A stretch of 64,000 bases of DNA, from the NCBI GenBank assembly GCA_026003755.1, contig BPHV01000003.1:310001-374000 (forward strand). Reading direction: 5' to 3'. The notes beneath the pieces were generated by a model. That model was not told where the DNA came from. It searched no databases and was given only the letters and a program-made list of their open reading frames with translations. Positions 45,944-53,573 of this stretch are shown piece by piece. The stretch's first letter is position 1; each line of letters opens with the position of its first letter. Source of the stretch: Candidatus Roseilinea sp. Lineage in GTDB: Bacteria > Chloroflexota > Anaerolineae > J036 > Brachytrichaceae. The position numbers and the translations under genes were made by a program.

Positions 45944-46435
45944 ATGGTCTCTCCCGATGCTTTCAAGCAGGTGATGCGGCGCTGGGCCAGCACCGTCACC
46001 ATCATCACCACCAAGGCCGGCGACACGATCTACGGGCTGACGGCGACCGCGTTCTCATCGCTCAGCGTCAACCCCCCCGAAGTCTTCGTCAGCATCAACA
46101 AGCAAACGCGCACCCACCCGCTGATCGCGCAGGGCGGCGTGTTTTGCGTGAACTTCCTCGCGCCGGAGATGATCCACATCTCCGACCGCTTCGCCGGCCG
46201 CTACCCGAACGAAGAGCGCTTCCAAGATGTGCGCTACCGCGCCGAAGCGACCGGCGCGCCGGTGCTCGATGACGCCATCGCTTATCTCGATTGCACCGTG
46301 GCGCGCGCGCTCGACGCCGGCGATCACACCATTTTCATCGGCTTGGTGCAGGCCTCCGGCGTGCAGCGCCCCGACGACGCGCCGCTGCTCTACTTCAACG
46401 GCCGCTACCATCGCCTCGGCGACGCGGCAACCTGA
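45944..46435 (+). CDS. flavin reductase-domain protein
   Basis: 163 residues, single flavin-reductase-like split-barrel. FKQVMRRWASTVTIITTKAGD and YGLTATAFSSLSVNPPEVFVSINKQTRTHPLI carry the FMN phosphate-binding strands, followed by FCVNFLAPEM and LDCTVARALDAGDHTIFIGLV, ending LLYFNGRYHRLG. Such proteins reduce FMN with NAD(P)H for a monooxygenase, or are stand-alone reductases; no monooxygenase gene is close. ATG at 45944 gives the family start (SPDAFKQVMR); an upstream in-frame ATG would add 24 unrelated residues. A GGAG lies about 14 bases upstream. Confidence 0.88.
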   Translation: MVSPDAFKQVMRRWASTVTIITTKAGDTIYGLTATAFSSLSVNPPEVFVSINKQTRTHPLIAQGGVFCVNFLAPEMIHISDRFAGRYPNEERFQDVRYRAEATGAPVLDDAIAYLDCTVARALDAGDHTIFIGLVQASGVQRPDDAPLLYFNGRYHRLGDAAT

Positions 46436-46456
46436 CGCCCTGATGGACCCGGCGAC

Positions 46457-46547
46457 CGATTCACGATTCATAACCGATGACTCGCCAGCAACAACCGACG
46501 ACTCATCCCCAGCAACCAACGACCGGCGACCCACGACCGCACACCGG
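46457..46547. repeat. heptamer repeat array running into trpA
   Basis: Thirteen consecutive seven-base units: CGATTCA twice, TAACCGA, TGACTCG, CCAGCAA, CAACCGA, CGACTCA, TCCCCAG, CAACCAA, CGACCGG, CGACCCA, CGACCGC, ACACCGG. The first ATG of trpA (46477) arises at a unit junction, and the rest of the array encodes the Gln/Pro/Thr-rich leader of the protein. Confidence 0.8.
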
Positions 46548-47337
46548 ACTCGCCGCCATCGCCGCTGCATTTGCCCGCGCCAAGGCCGAGGGCCGGCCGG
46601 CGCTCATGCCCTATTGGTCGCTGGGCTATCCCGACGTTGAAACTTCGCTGCGCGTGATCGAAGCCATCGCCCGCGCCGGCGCCGACCTGATCGAGCTCGG
46701 CGTGCCCTTCAGCGACCCGCTGGCCGACGGACCGGTCATCCAGCGCGCCAATCAGATCGCGCTCGAGCGCGGCATCACTGTAAGCCGAGGCATGCAGATC
46801 GCTGCGCGCGCCCGCGCGGCCGGCGTCCCCATCCCCTTCCTGGCGATGGGCTACCTCAACCCCGTCGTTGCCTACGGCGAGGCGCGCTACGTGGCCGACT
46901 GGCAGCGCGCCGGCGCCGATGGGTTGATCGTGCCCGACCTGCCGCCGGAAGAGTGCGGCGCGCTCAAGCGCGAGTGCGACGCGCGCCAGATGGCGCTGGT
47001 GCAGTTCACGGCGCCCACCAGCACCGATGCTCGCATCGGCCTGGCGACGAAATATGCCAGCGGGTTCATCTATGTCGTCTCGGTGGCCGGCGTGACCGGC
47101 GCGCGCGACCGGCTGGCCGAAGGGCTGCGCGACTACGTGGAGCGCGTGAAGGCTCGGGCCAGCGGCGTGCCGGTCGCGGTTGGCTTCGGCATCAGCAAGC
47201 CGGAGCACGTGCGCGAGGTCGGCCAGTTTGCCGATGGCGTGATCGTCGGCGCGGCGCTCATCCGCGCTGCCGGCGACGCGCCCGACCCGGCCCGCGCGGC
47301 ATACGAGTTCGTCTGCGGCCTGCGATACTGGGCATGA
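46477..47337 (+). CDS. trpA: tryptophan synthase alpha subunit
   Basis: Splits indole-3-glycerol phosphate to indole and glyceraldehyde-3-phosphate, then passes indole to the beta subunit. The catalytic Glu is in DLIELGVPFSDPLADGPVIQ, which also holds the catalytic Asp. PFLAMGYLNPVVAYG, ADGLIVPDLPPEE, FIYVVSVAGVTGAR and VAVGFGISKPEHV follow in order. The core (from LAAIAAAFARAKAEGRPAL) is preceded by about 24 residues of low complexity (MTRQQQPTTHPQQPTTGDP) translated from the heptamer array; no better start is visible. trpB is not in the window, unusual since trpB-trpA are normally adjacent. The stop overlaps the ATG of the GH32 gene (ATGA). Confidence 0.93.
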   Translation: MTRQQQPTTHPQQPTTGDPRPHTGLAAIAAAFARAKAEGRPALMPYWSLGYPDVETSLRVIEAIARAGADLIELGVPFSDPLADGPVIQRANQIALERGITVSRGMQIAARARAAGVPIPFLAMGYLNPVVAYGEARYVADWQRAGADGLIVPDLPPEECGALKRECDARQMALVQFTAPTSTDARIGLATKYASGFIYVVSVAGVTGARDRLAEGLRDYVERVKARASGVPVAVGFGISKPEHVREVGQFADGVIVGAALIRAAGDAPDPARAAYEFVCGLRYWA

Positions 47338-48752
47338 TCCCGCGCCCCACGCTTTCACTTCACCGCCCCGCGGGGCTGGCTGAACGACCCCAACGGCCTG
47401 GTCTATTTCGACGGCGAGTGGCACCTGTTCTACCAGCACAACCCGTTCGGCGACGACTGGGGACACATGAGCTGGGGGCACGCCATCGGTCACGACCTGG
47501 TGCAGTGGGGAGCATTTGCCGGTGGCGCTGCTCGAACAGCCCGAGTACATGATCTTCTCCGGCAGCGCAGCAGTGGACTGGGGCAACACGAGCGGCTTTG
47601 GCGATGGCGCTCGTCCGCCGCTGGTCGCCGCCTATACCGCGCACAGCCCGCACGAGCAAACCCAGCACATCGCCTTTAGCCTCGACCGCGGGCGCACGTG
47701 GACGCCCTACGGCGGCAACCCCGTGATCGCCATCGGCTCGCGCGAGTTCCGCGACCCCAAGCTGCTCTGGCACGCCCCGTCGAGGCGGTGGATCATGGCC
47801 TGTGTGCTGGCCGTATCAGCACCGGGTGCGCTTCTACGGCTCGCCTAACCTGCGCGACTGGCAGCACCTGAGCGACTTCGGCCCCGCCGGCGCGAACCAC
47901 GGGCGTGTGGGAATGTCCCGATCTCTTTCCATTGCCGGTCGAAGGCCGGGTTGGCACAGCAGCGCTGGGTGCTCAAGGTGGACGAACAGCACTTCGGCGC
48001 GCAGTACTTTATCGGCGTGTTCGACGGCGAGCAATTTGCCTGCGACGACCCGCCGGATGTTGTCCGGCGCGTGGACTTCGGCAGAGACTTCTACGCTGCG
48101 CAAAGTTGGAACGACGCGCCCGACGGCCCGGCGCATCTGGCTGGCCTGGATGAGCCACTGGGACTATGCCGCGCGGAACGGCCGACCGCGCCTTGGCGCG
48201 GCATGATGAGGCGCGCCGCGCGAGTTGGCGCTGCGCCGCACCGGCGACGGGCTGCACCTCACACAGCGCCCGGCGCGTGAGCTGCGCTGGCTGCGACGCG
48301 CGCACTGGCGCATCGAGGATTCGCCCATCGGGGCGGCCAACGATCGGCTGCGCGCCATGCGCGCCCGCGGGATGGCGCTGGAGATCGCCGCGACGTTTGC
48401 CCACGCCGGCGATGCCGAGTTCGGCCTGAAAGTGCGCGTGGGCGCTGCGGAGGAGACCGTCATCGGCTACAGCCCCGCCGAGGGACGCTTGTTCGTGGAT
48501 CGCAGCCGGTCGGGCGACGTGAGCTTCTCGCCGCGCTTCGACGAGTGGCACACCGCGCCCTGCGCGCTGCGTGGTGGCACGCCTTGTGCTCCATGCCCTG
48601 GTGGATGCGTGCTCGGTCGAAGTGTTCGCGGACGACGGGGCGCGCCGTCATCAGCGACTTGATCTTCCCCCGCCCGGAGAGCGACGGCCTGGCCATCTTC
48701 GGTGAAGGGGGCAACTCGCGTGCAGTCGCTAGACGTGTGGGCGTTGGCGTAA
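47334..48752 (+). CDS. GH32 glycosidase (invertase/levanase type), frameshifted
   Basis: Hydrolyses beta-fructosides such as sucrose or fructans. The three family motifs are present: [20 protein letters not shown] with the nucleophile Asp, [11 protein letters not shown] with the transition-state Asp, and [14 protein letters not shown] with the acid/base Glu. A C-terminal beta-sandwich ends [16 protein letters not shown] and SLDVWALA. Breaks resolved by eye are all one extra base: C in CGCCCCACG at 47345, G in TGGGGAGC near 47508, G in CTGGCCG near 47810, G in CACGGGCG near 47900; more follow near 47950, 48170 and 48570. The ATGA overlap with trpA couples translation. No signal peptide is seen. 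Family certain, exact substrate not. Confidence 0.82.
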
Positions 48753-49401
48753 GCGCCCTTGGCGGCAACCCAGCCCGCGCACGGACGCGCTCAATCGCCG
48801 CGCTGATGCGATCCAAAGTGTAGCCGTTGGCGACGTGCAGAAAGCTGAACACGGGCGGATGCGTCGGCGGGGCGAGCAGGACATCGGCGATGACCGGCAG
48901 GTCGAGGCCGGCTTCGATCTCGCCGTCTCGCTCGGCGGCCTGGAGCAACCCGACGACGGTCATCCGTTGCCACTGGAAGGGCGCGCCGGTCGGGCTTTCC
49001 GGCAGCATCACCTCGCGCTGCGCCGCGCACAGCAGCGGCGCGTGCCGGGCGTTGAAGCGCACCACCGCGTCAAGGAACCACAGCAACTGCTCCAGCTTGC
49101 GTTCGCGCCGGGCGCTCATCTCGCGCAACGTGCTCAACGTGCGATCCTGAAACTCGGCCATCTGCGCGTCGAGCAACGCCAAGCACAGCTCGCCCTTGTT
49201 GGCGAAGTGGCGATAGAGCGTGCCCTGGCCGACCCGCGCGGCCTTGGCGATATCGGCCATATGCACGTTGGCGACGCCGCGTTTGACGAATAGCCTCTCT
49301 GCGGTCGCCAGGATGCGCTGACGATTTGCCACCGCGTCGGCGCGTTCGGCGCGCTGCGGCGCTTCGGCCAGAATCGGCAGGGAGGTGCTGCTTCGTTTCA
49401 T
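48460..49401 (-). CDS. TetR-family transcriptional repressor
   Basis: DNA-binding domain at about residues 20-75: NRQRILATAERLFVKRGVANVHMADIAKAARVGQGTLYRHFANKGEL-type helix-turn-helix (each part is contiguous in the frame). The ligand-binding part runs to about residue 215 (PVIADVLLAPPTHPPVFSFLH, GYTLDRISAAIERVRARAG). The remaining 95 residues of the open frame are Arg-rich and antisense to the GH32 3' end, so the real stop probably lies near 48740, reached through a lost frame. The gene is divergent from yceI-like gene, with two operator palindromes between them. The ligand is unknown. Confidence 0.85.
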   Translation of the reverse strand: MKRSSTSLPILAEAPQRAERADAVANRQRILATAERLFVKRGVANVHMADIAKAARVGQGTLYRHFANKGELCLALLDAQMAEFQDRTLSTLREMSARRERKLEQLLWFLDAVVRFNARHAPLLCAAQREVMLPESPTGAPFQWQRMTVVGLLQAAERDGEIEAGLDLPVIADVLLAPPTHPPVFSFLHVANGYTLDRISAAIERVRARAGLPPRALTPTPTRLATARELPPSPKMARPSLSGRGKIKSLMTARPVVREHFDRARIHQGMEHKACHHAARRARCATRRSAARSSRRPTGCDPRTSVPRRGCSR

Positions 49402-49499
49402 GGGTCGCTCCTGGACGCCAACGCCCGGCGGGGCATCCGCTGCAGCTAGTGTAGTCGCTTTGTGCAGCGGGCGCTAGGGGGAAGTGCCGTTTGCGCCGC

Positions 49500-49548
49500 T
49501 TGACAAACGGACAAGTGTCCGTTATATATAAACGGACAAATGTCCTCT
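49500..49548 (+). promoter_or_regulatory. YceI promoter with twin TetR-type operators
   Basis: A sigma-70 type promoter: TTGACA at 49500-49505, 17-base spacer, TATATA at 49523-49528. The spacer is itself a palindrome, AACGGACA-AG-TGTCCGTT (49506-49523). A second copy, AACGGACA-AA-TGTCCTCT (49531-49548), lies just downstream of the -10. Centres are 25 bases apart. The bound repressor would block polymerase directly. A GGAGATG ribosome-binding region follows at about 49566. Confidence 0.85.
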
Positions 49549-49579
49549 TAAAGAAATTCACGAAAGGAGATGACTGACG

Positions 49580-50137
49580 ATGAGCTGGATACTCGACACC
49601 GCGCACACGAGCGTGAAGTTCTCGGCGCGCCACATGATGATCAGCACGGTCACCGGCCAATTCAGCCGGGTGAGCGGCACGGTGGACTTCGACGAAGCGG
49701 CGCCGGAGAAGACGCAGGTCCACGTCAAGATCGCGGCGGACAGCCTGGATACGAAGGATGAGCGGCGCGACGCGCACTTGAAGTCGCCCGACTTCCTCGA
49801 CGCGGCCAACTACCCTTACATCGAATTCAAGAGCACGCGCGTGGAGCGCACCGGCGAGCGCACGGCCAAGCTGCACGGCGACCTGACCATCCGCGGCGTG
49901 ACCCGGCCGGTGACGTTGGACGTCGAGTACCTCGGCAAGGCCAAGTCGCCCTGGGGCACGTGGAACGCCGGTTTCGAGGCCACGGGCAAGATCAATCGCG
50001 AGGACTGGGGACTGAACTGGAACATGCTGCTGGAGACCGGCGGCTGGCTCGTCGGTAAGGAAGTTAAGATCGAGATCGCTGCTGAACTCATCCAGCAGCA
50101 GGAGCAGCCCGCTGCGGTGGAGGCAACGCCGGCATGA
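49580..50137 (+). CDS. YceI-family protein
   Basis: 185 residues. SWILDTAHTSVKFSARHMM is the family opening (WxxDxxHSxxxFxxxH), followed by FSRVSGTVDFDEAAPEKTQV, DERRDAHLKSPDFLDAANYP and GDLTIRGVTRPVTLDVEYLG, the lipocalin-like barrel that binds isoprenoid chains in known members. No signal peptide, so it is the cytoplasmic type; the last 15 residues are a Gln/Glu/Pro tail. It is divergently arranged from the TetR gene, and its promoter overlaps twin operators, so it is probably induced when the repressor binds a hydrophobic or stress signal. Confidence 0.93.
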   Translation: MSWILDTAHTSVKFSARHMMISTVTGQFSRVSGTVDFDEAAPEKTQVHVKIAADSLDTKDERRDAHLKSPDFLDAANYPYIEFKSTRVERTGERTAKLHGDLTIRGVTRPVTLDVEYLGKAKSPWGTWNAGFEATGKINREDWGLNWNMLLETGGWLVGKEVKIEIAAELIQQQEQPAAVEATPA

Positions 50138-50152
50138 GCGGATGTCACGGTC

Positions 50153-50430
50153 ATGGCCGGCCCGCCCGCGCCCGACGCGCCGATCACGTCCCTCGGTCTG
50201 TTGCCGGCGATCGTGTCTAGCGCCCTGCCGGCGCGCTCATCTACCGCGTGCTCACGAAGATCAGCGCCAAGGGACGCCGGATTTTCATCGCCGTCGCCGT
50301 TGCCGTCTTCCTGCTCTCGCTGCTGCCCATCTTTGCACAGCCTGCGACGCCCGCCGGACTGGCCATCTTAGCGTTGATGCATCTGGTCGCCGCGGCGGGG
50401 ATCGCATGGGCGCTCGTCTCGCGCGCATAG
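50153..50430 (+). pseudogene. DUF6069-like membrane protein, truncated and frameshifted
   Basis: Two frames join near 50232 to give PITSLGLLPAIVSSALPA then ALIYRVLTKISAKGRR, IFIAVAVAVFLLSLLPIF and LAILALMHLVAAAGIAWALVS. The last three segments match the C-terminal two-thirds of DUF6069 membrane proteins as I know their pattern. One base seems lost in GCCGGCGCGCTC. The first membrane segment of the family is missing, so it may be a decayed copy. The upstream start is only tentative. Confidence 0.45.
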
Positions 50431-50474
50431 CGCAGGGTTCGACAGCCTGTGCTCCACGGAGCTATACTCGATTC

Positions 50475-50975
50475 ATGGGCGAGCCACCCATCCACCCGCA
50501 AACTGCGATCGGCCATGTGCATCTGAAGGTGAGCGATCTGGAGCGCGCCGTGCGCTTCTATACTGAGGTGATGGGCTTCGAGCTGATGCAGCGCTGGGGC
50601 GACAGCGCTGCTTTTTTGTCCGCCGGCGGCTATCACCATCACATCGGCTTGAACACGTGGGAGAGCCGCGGCGCTGCTCCGCCGCCGCGCCCCACCACCG
50701 GCCTGTATCACTTCGCCATCCTCTATCCCAACCGCAGGGAGTTGGCCCGCGCGTTCAAGCGCCTGCTCGAGCACGGCTGGCCGATTGACGGCGCCAGCGA
50801 CCACGGCGTGAGCGAGGCAATCTACTTGCGCGACCCGGACGGCAACGGCATCGAGATCTATCGCGACCGGCCGCGCGAGGAATGGCCGCGCGGTGCGGAT
50901 GGCAAACTGGCCATGCACAACGCGCCCCTCGACTTCGCCGGCTTGCTGGCCGAGCTGGAGGCCGAGCCGGGCTGA
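50475..50975 (+). CDS. VOC-family protein (glyoxalase/dioxygenase type)
   Basis: 166 residues with two beta-alpha-beta-beta-beta units. IGHVHLKVSDLERAVRFYTEVMGFEL starts the first, with the metal-ligand His; LYHFAILYPNRRELARAF starts the second, and SEAIYLRDPDGNGIEIYRDRP gives the closing Glu. HHHIGLNTW is typical of the CatE-like extradiol dioxygenase branch, so a ring-cleaving or related role is possible. ATG at 50475 starts close to the first strand. It is convergent with the dehydrogenase gene, seven bases away. Confidence 0.88.
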   Translation: MGEPPIHPQTAIGHVHLKVSDLERAVRFYTEVMGFELMQRWGDSAAFLSAGGYHHHIGLNTWESRGAAPPPRPTTGLYHFAILYPNRRELARAFKRLLEHGWPIDGASDHGVSEAIYLRDPDGNGIEIYRDRPREEWPRGADGKLAMHNAPLDFAGLLAELEAEPG

Positions 50976-50981
50976 GGCCGC

Positions 50982-51956
50982 TCACGCCACGTCGAGCAGC
51001 ACTTTCAGCACGCCCGGCCGCTGCGCGTGTTCGATGGCTTGTGCACCTTGCGCCAGCGGATAGCGGGCGTGGATGAGCGAGCGCACATCCACCCGCTTCT
51101 GTTCTAGCAAGCGCAGCGCAGCGGCGAACGGCCCACAGCGTGAACCGACGATCGTGATCTCGTCCACCACGATCATCGTCAGGTTCACCTCCGGCAGGCC
51201 GTGGTAGGTGCTCTTCAACACCAGCGTTCCGCGCGGGCGCAGCAACTGGCGGGCGTGCTCGAAGCCGACCGGTGAACCGGTGCACTCCACGACGACGTCG
51301 AACGCACGCAGCGGGGCTTCTTGGATAGATGCGGCGCGGATGCCGCGGTCGCGCGCAATCGCCAGCTTGTTGTCGTGCTTGCCGATCACGGTCAGCTCGC
51401 ACGGCGCAGCAGCGGCAATGACTTGCGCGCACAGCAAGCCGAGCTTGCCATCGCCCAGCACGGCGACGCGATCGGTGGGCTTTATGTGCACCTGTTCGAG
51501 GATCTGGCAGGCAGCGGCTAATGGCTCGACGAAGACGGCTTCGTCGTCGCTCACGCCGTCCGGCACGCGGTGCAGGTTGACGACGGGGAGCACGGTGTAA
51601 TCGGCGAATGCGCCGTCGCGCCGGTCAATGCCCAGCGTGTTGCGCGTCGGGTCTTGTGCGCGCTCAAAGGCGTTGCGCGCAGGCGAGTCGCACGGCACGC
51701 AGTTGATCTCGCCGACGACGCGGTCGCCGATGCGGATGTGGGGTGTGGCGCCGGGTAACGGGTTGAGCGACTCGACTACGCCGACGAACTCATGACCCAG
51801 CACGCCGCGAAAGCCGAAGTAGCCTTTGAGGATCTCAACGTCGGTGTTGCAGATGCCGCCGCGCGTGATGCGAATGCGCGCCTCGCCCGGCGGCGGTTCG
51901 GGCGTCGGATAGTCTTCGCGATAGGTCAACCGGTCGGCGACGACAAGCGCGCGCAT
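50982..51956 (-). CDS. zinc-type alcohol dehydrogenase-family (MDR) protein
   Basis: 324 residues. Catalytic zinc region: GGICNTDVEILKGYFGFRGVLGHEFVG with Cys, His and the GHE motif. The structural zinc lobe is reduced: only EINCVPCDS remains of the four-Cys cluster. NAD loop VAVLGDGKLGLLCAQVI lacks the first canonical Gly pair but keeps GDGxxG. It resembles the threonine/polyol dehydrogenase branch, with VGSRCGPFAAALRLLEQKRVDV near the end. The substrate is not known. Start MRALVVADRLTYRED; the small membrane peptide gene lies nine bases upstream. Confidence 0.87.
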   Translation of the reverse strand: MRALVVADRLTYREDYPTPEPPPGEARIRITRGGICNTDVEILKGYFGFRGVLGHEFVGVVESLNPLPGATPHIRIGDRVVGEINCVPCDSPARNAFERAQDPTRNTLGIDRRDGAFADYTVLPVVNLHRVPDGVSDDEAVFVEPLAAACQILEQVHIKPTDRVAVLGDGKLGLLCAQVIAAAAPCELTVIGKHDNKLAIARDRGIRAASIQEAPLRAFDVVVECTGSPVGFEHARQLLRPRGTLVLKSTYHGLPEVNLTMIVVDEITIVGSRCGPFAAALRLLEQKRVDVRSLIHARYPLAQGAQAIEHAQRPGVLKVLLDVA

Positions 51957-51965
51957 GAACGTAGC

Positions 51966-52106
51966 TTACAACATTTTGCCCGGCTGCCTGCGCCGACGCC
52001 GTCGCAGTGCGATGCCCACTGCTGAGGCGATGGGCATCACCACCAGCAGGCAGGCTACGCCGATGAGGAAGGCTTCGCCCGGGCCGACCGTCGTCATGGT
52101 GCCCAT
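51966..52106 (-). CDS. small single-pass membrane protein, 46 residues
   Basis: Reverse-strand ATG at 52106 to TAA. MGTMTTVGPGEAFLIG leads into one hydrophobic helix (about 12-34, GVACLLVVMPIASAVGIAL) followed by RRRRRRQPGK, a strong positive-inside signal. It ends nine bases before the start of the zinc dehydrogenase gene, so they may share a transcript. The pattern of helix plus Arg cluster is unlikely by chance, though no clear ribosome-binding site is seen. Confidence 0.5.
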   Translation of the reverse strand: MGTMTTVGPGEAFLIGVACLLVVMPIASAVGIALRRRRRRQPGKML

Positions 52107-52212
52107 TCTTGCACATTGGCCGTGCGCCAATGGCGGGCATGGTTCGGCTTGCTGCGCGGGTTAACCCTGACGATGGGCGCGTTATACACTATGGGCAGGG
52201 AATTCTGGTTGG

Positions 52213-53541
52213 ATGCGTTGCTTCGGGCCTTATACCAACCTGGTGGAGATCGGACGGGGCGGTATGGCTGCAGTCTATCGCGCCACGGGGCCGGATGGCC
52301 GGCTGGTCGCGCTAAAGTTGCTGCCGCCGCACCTGGCCGCCGATCCAACGATGCGCATGCGCTTTGAGCAGGAGAGTCGCCTGGGCCTGGATCATCCGAA
52401 TATTGTGCGCGTCAACCGGTCGGGCATCGTAGATGGCACGCCATACATTGAGATGGAATATGTGGCAGGGGAGTCGCTCGACCGACTGGTTGCGCGCGCC
52501 GGGCCGCTCTCGCCAGAGGCGACGGCGCGCATCTTGCTCGATGCCGGACGCGCCTTGGATTATGCACATGGGCGCGGGGTGATTCACCGCGATGTCAAAC
52601 CCAGCAACGTCATCGTCCGGACAGACGGCACCGCCATGCTGGCCGACTTCGGCGTGGCCAAGGCGGTGGGCGTCACTGCCTATACGGCTACGATGACGCG
52701 CATCGGATCGGTGTTCTTCATGTCGCCGGAGCAGGCCGCCGGCGCGTTCGAGGTCACGCCGGCGTCCGATATCTACTCATTGGGCGCAACGGCCTACTAT
52801 GCGTTAACCGGTCATGCGCCGTTCGAGGCCGGCAGTGATGTGGCGATTGCGCGGCAGCACATCGAGCAGTTGCCCCCGCACGTCAGCGATCTGCGGCCCG
52901 CCGTCCCACGCGCCGTCGGCGATGTGGTGATGTGGGCGTTGCAAAAGTCGCCGTCGCAGCGGCCGGCGTCTGCCGGCGCGCTTGCCCGCAGCTTTGCTGC
53001 AGCGCTTCGCGCGCCGTTGCCCACGTCGCCTCGCTCTCAAGCAGCGCCCGAGCAGGCGCCTGCCCACGTCGGCAGTCCGATGCCGCTGGATGCGGTGCTA
53101 GAGCGCAATGAACGCATGCCGGCCCGGTTGCTGGCTGGCCTGGTAGGGGTGGCGGCGTTGGCGTGCTTGGCAGTGTTGCTTGTCTGGGTTTTGCCCTCGA
53201 GCCAACCGACCCCGCGGCCTGCCGCCACGCGCGCGTTGTCACAAGCGACGGCGCGGCCGGCGCTGTCCATCTTCACGGTGCAGCCGACTGACACGCCGGC
53301 CGGCGTGCCGGCGCCGGCGACGGCTACGCCGAGGACGATGGTGACCGTCCTGCCTGCGCCGGTTGCGACTGCTACGCCGCAGGGGAGGCGCCCCACGCCG
53401 GCGCCGACGCGCGCGCCGATCGTTCCGCTTACGCCGATCCTGTCGGATGCGACGTTGCCTCCTCCCCCGCTGGTGACCAGCACGCCTCTCCCATCGCCTC
53501 TGCCGACGCCTGCAATCATCGTGGTGACAGCAGGTCCGTAG
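52213..53541 (+). CDS. Ser/Thr protein kinase with Pro/Thr-rich tail
   Basis: 442 residues. A full canonical kinase domain at about 10-265: EIGRGGMAAVYRATGPDGR, Lys in VALKLLPPH, HRDVKPSNVIVR, LADFGVAKAVG, GSVFFMSPEQAAG, SDIYSLGATAYYALTGHAPF. A membrane helix lies at about 303-325, then a Pro/Ala/Thr tail with no folded domain ending VVTAGP. Unlike the two kinases at 18.8-22.2 kb, it keeps the HRD His and belongs to the PknB-like group. It stands alone in front of a DNA-repair gene. ATG at 52213 precedes CFGPYTNLVEIG; no strong ribosome-binding site. Confidence 0.92.
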   Translation: MRCFGPYTNLVEIGRGGMAAVYRATGPDGRLVALKLLPPHLAADPTMRMRFEQESRLGLDHPNIVRVNRSGIVDGTPYIEMEYVAGESLDRLVARAGPLSPEATARILLDAGRALDYAHGRGVIHRDVKPSNVIVRTDGTAMLADFGVAKAVGVTAYTATMTRIGSVFFMSPEQAAGAFEVTPASDIYSLGATAYYALTGHAPFEAGSDVAIARQHIEQLPPHVSDLRPAVPRAVGDVVMWALQKSPSQRPASAGALARSFAAALRAPLPTSPRSQAAPEQAPAHVGSPMPLDAVLERNERMPARLLAGLVGVAALACLAVLLVWVLPSSQPTPRPAATRALSQATARPALSIFTVQPTDTPAGVPAPATATPRTMVTVLPAPVATATPQGRRPTPAPTRAPIVPLTPILSDATLPPPPLVTSTPLPSPLPTPAIIVVTAGP

Positions 53542-53573
53542 GGTGGGCGGTCGCGCACATATAATCCCGCCTT

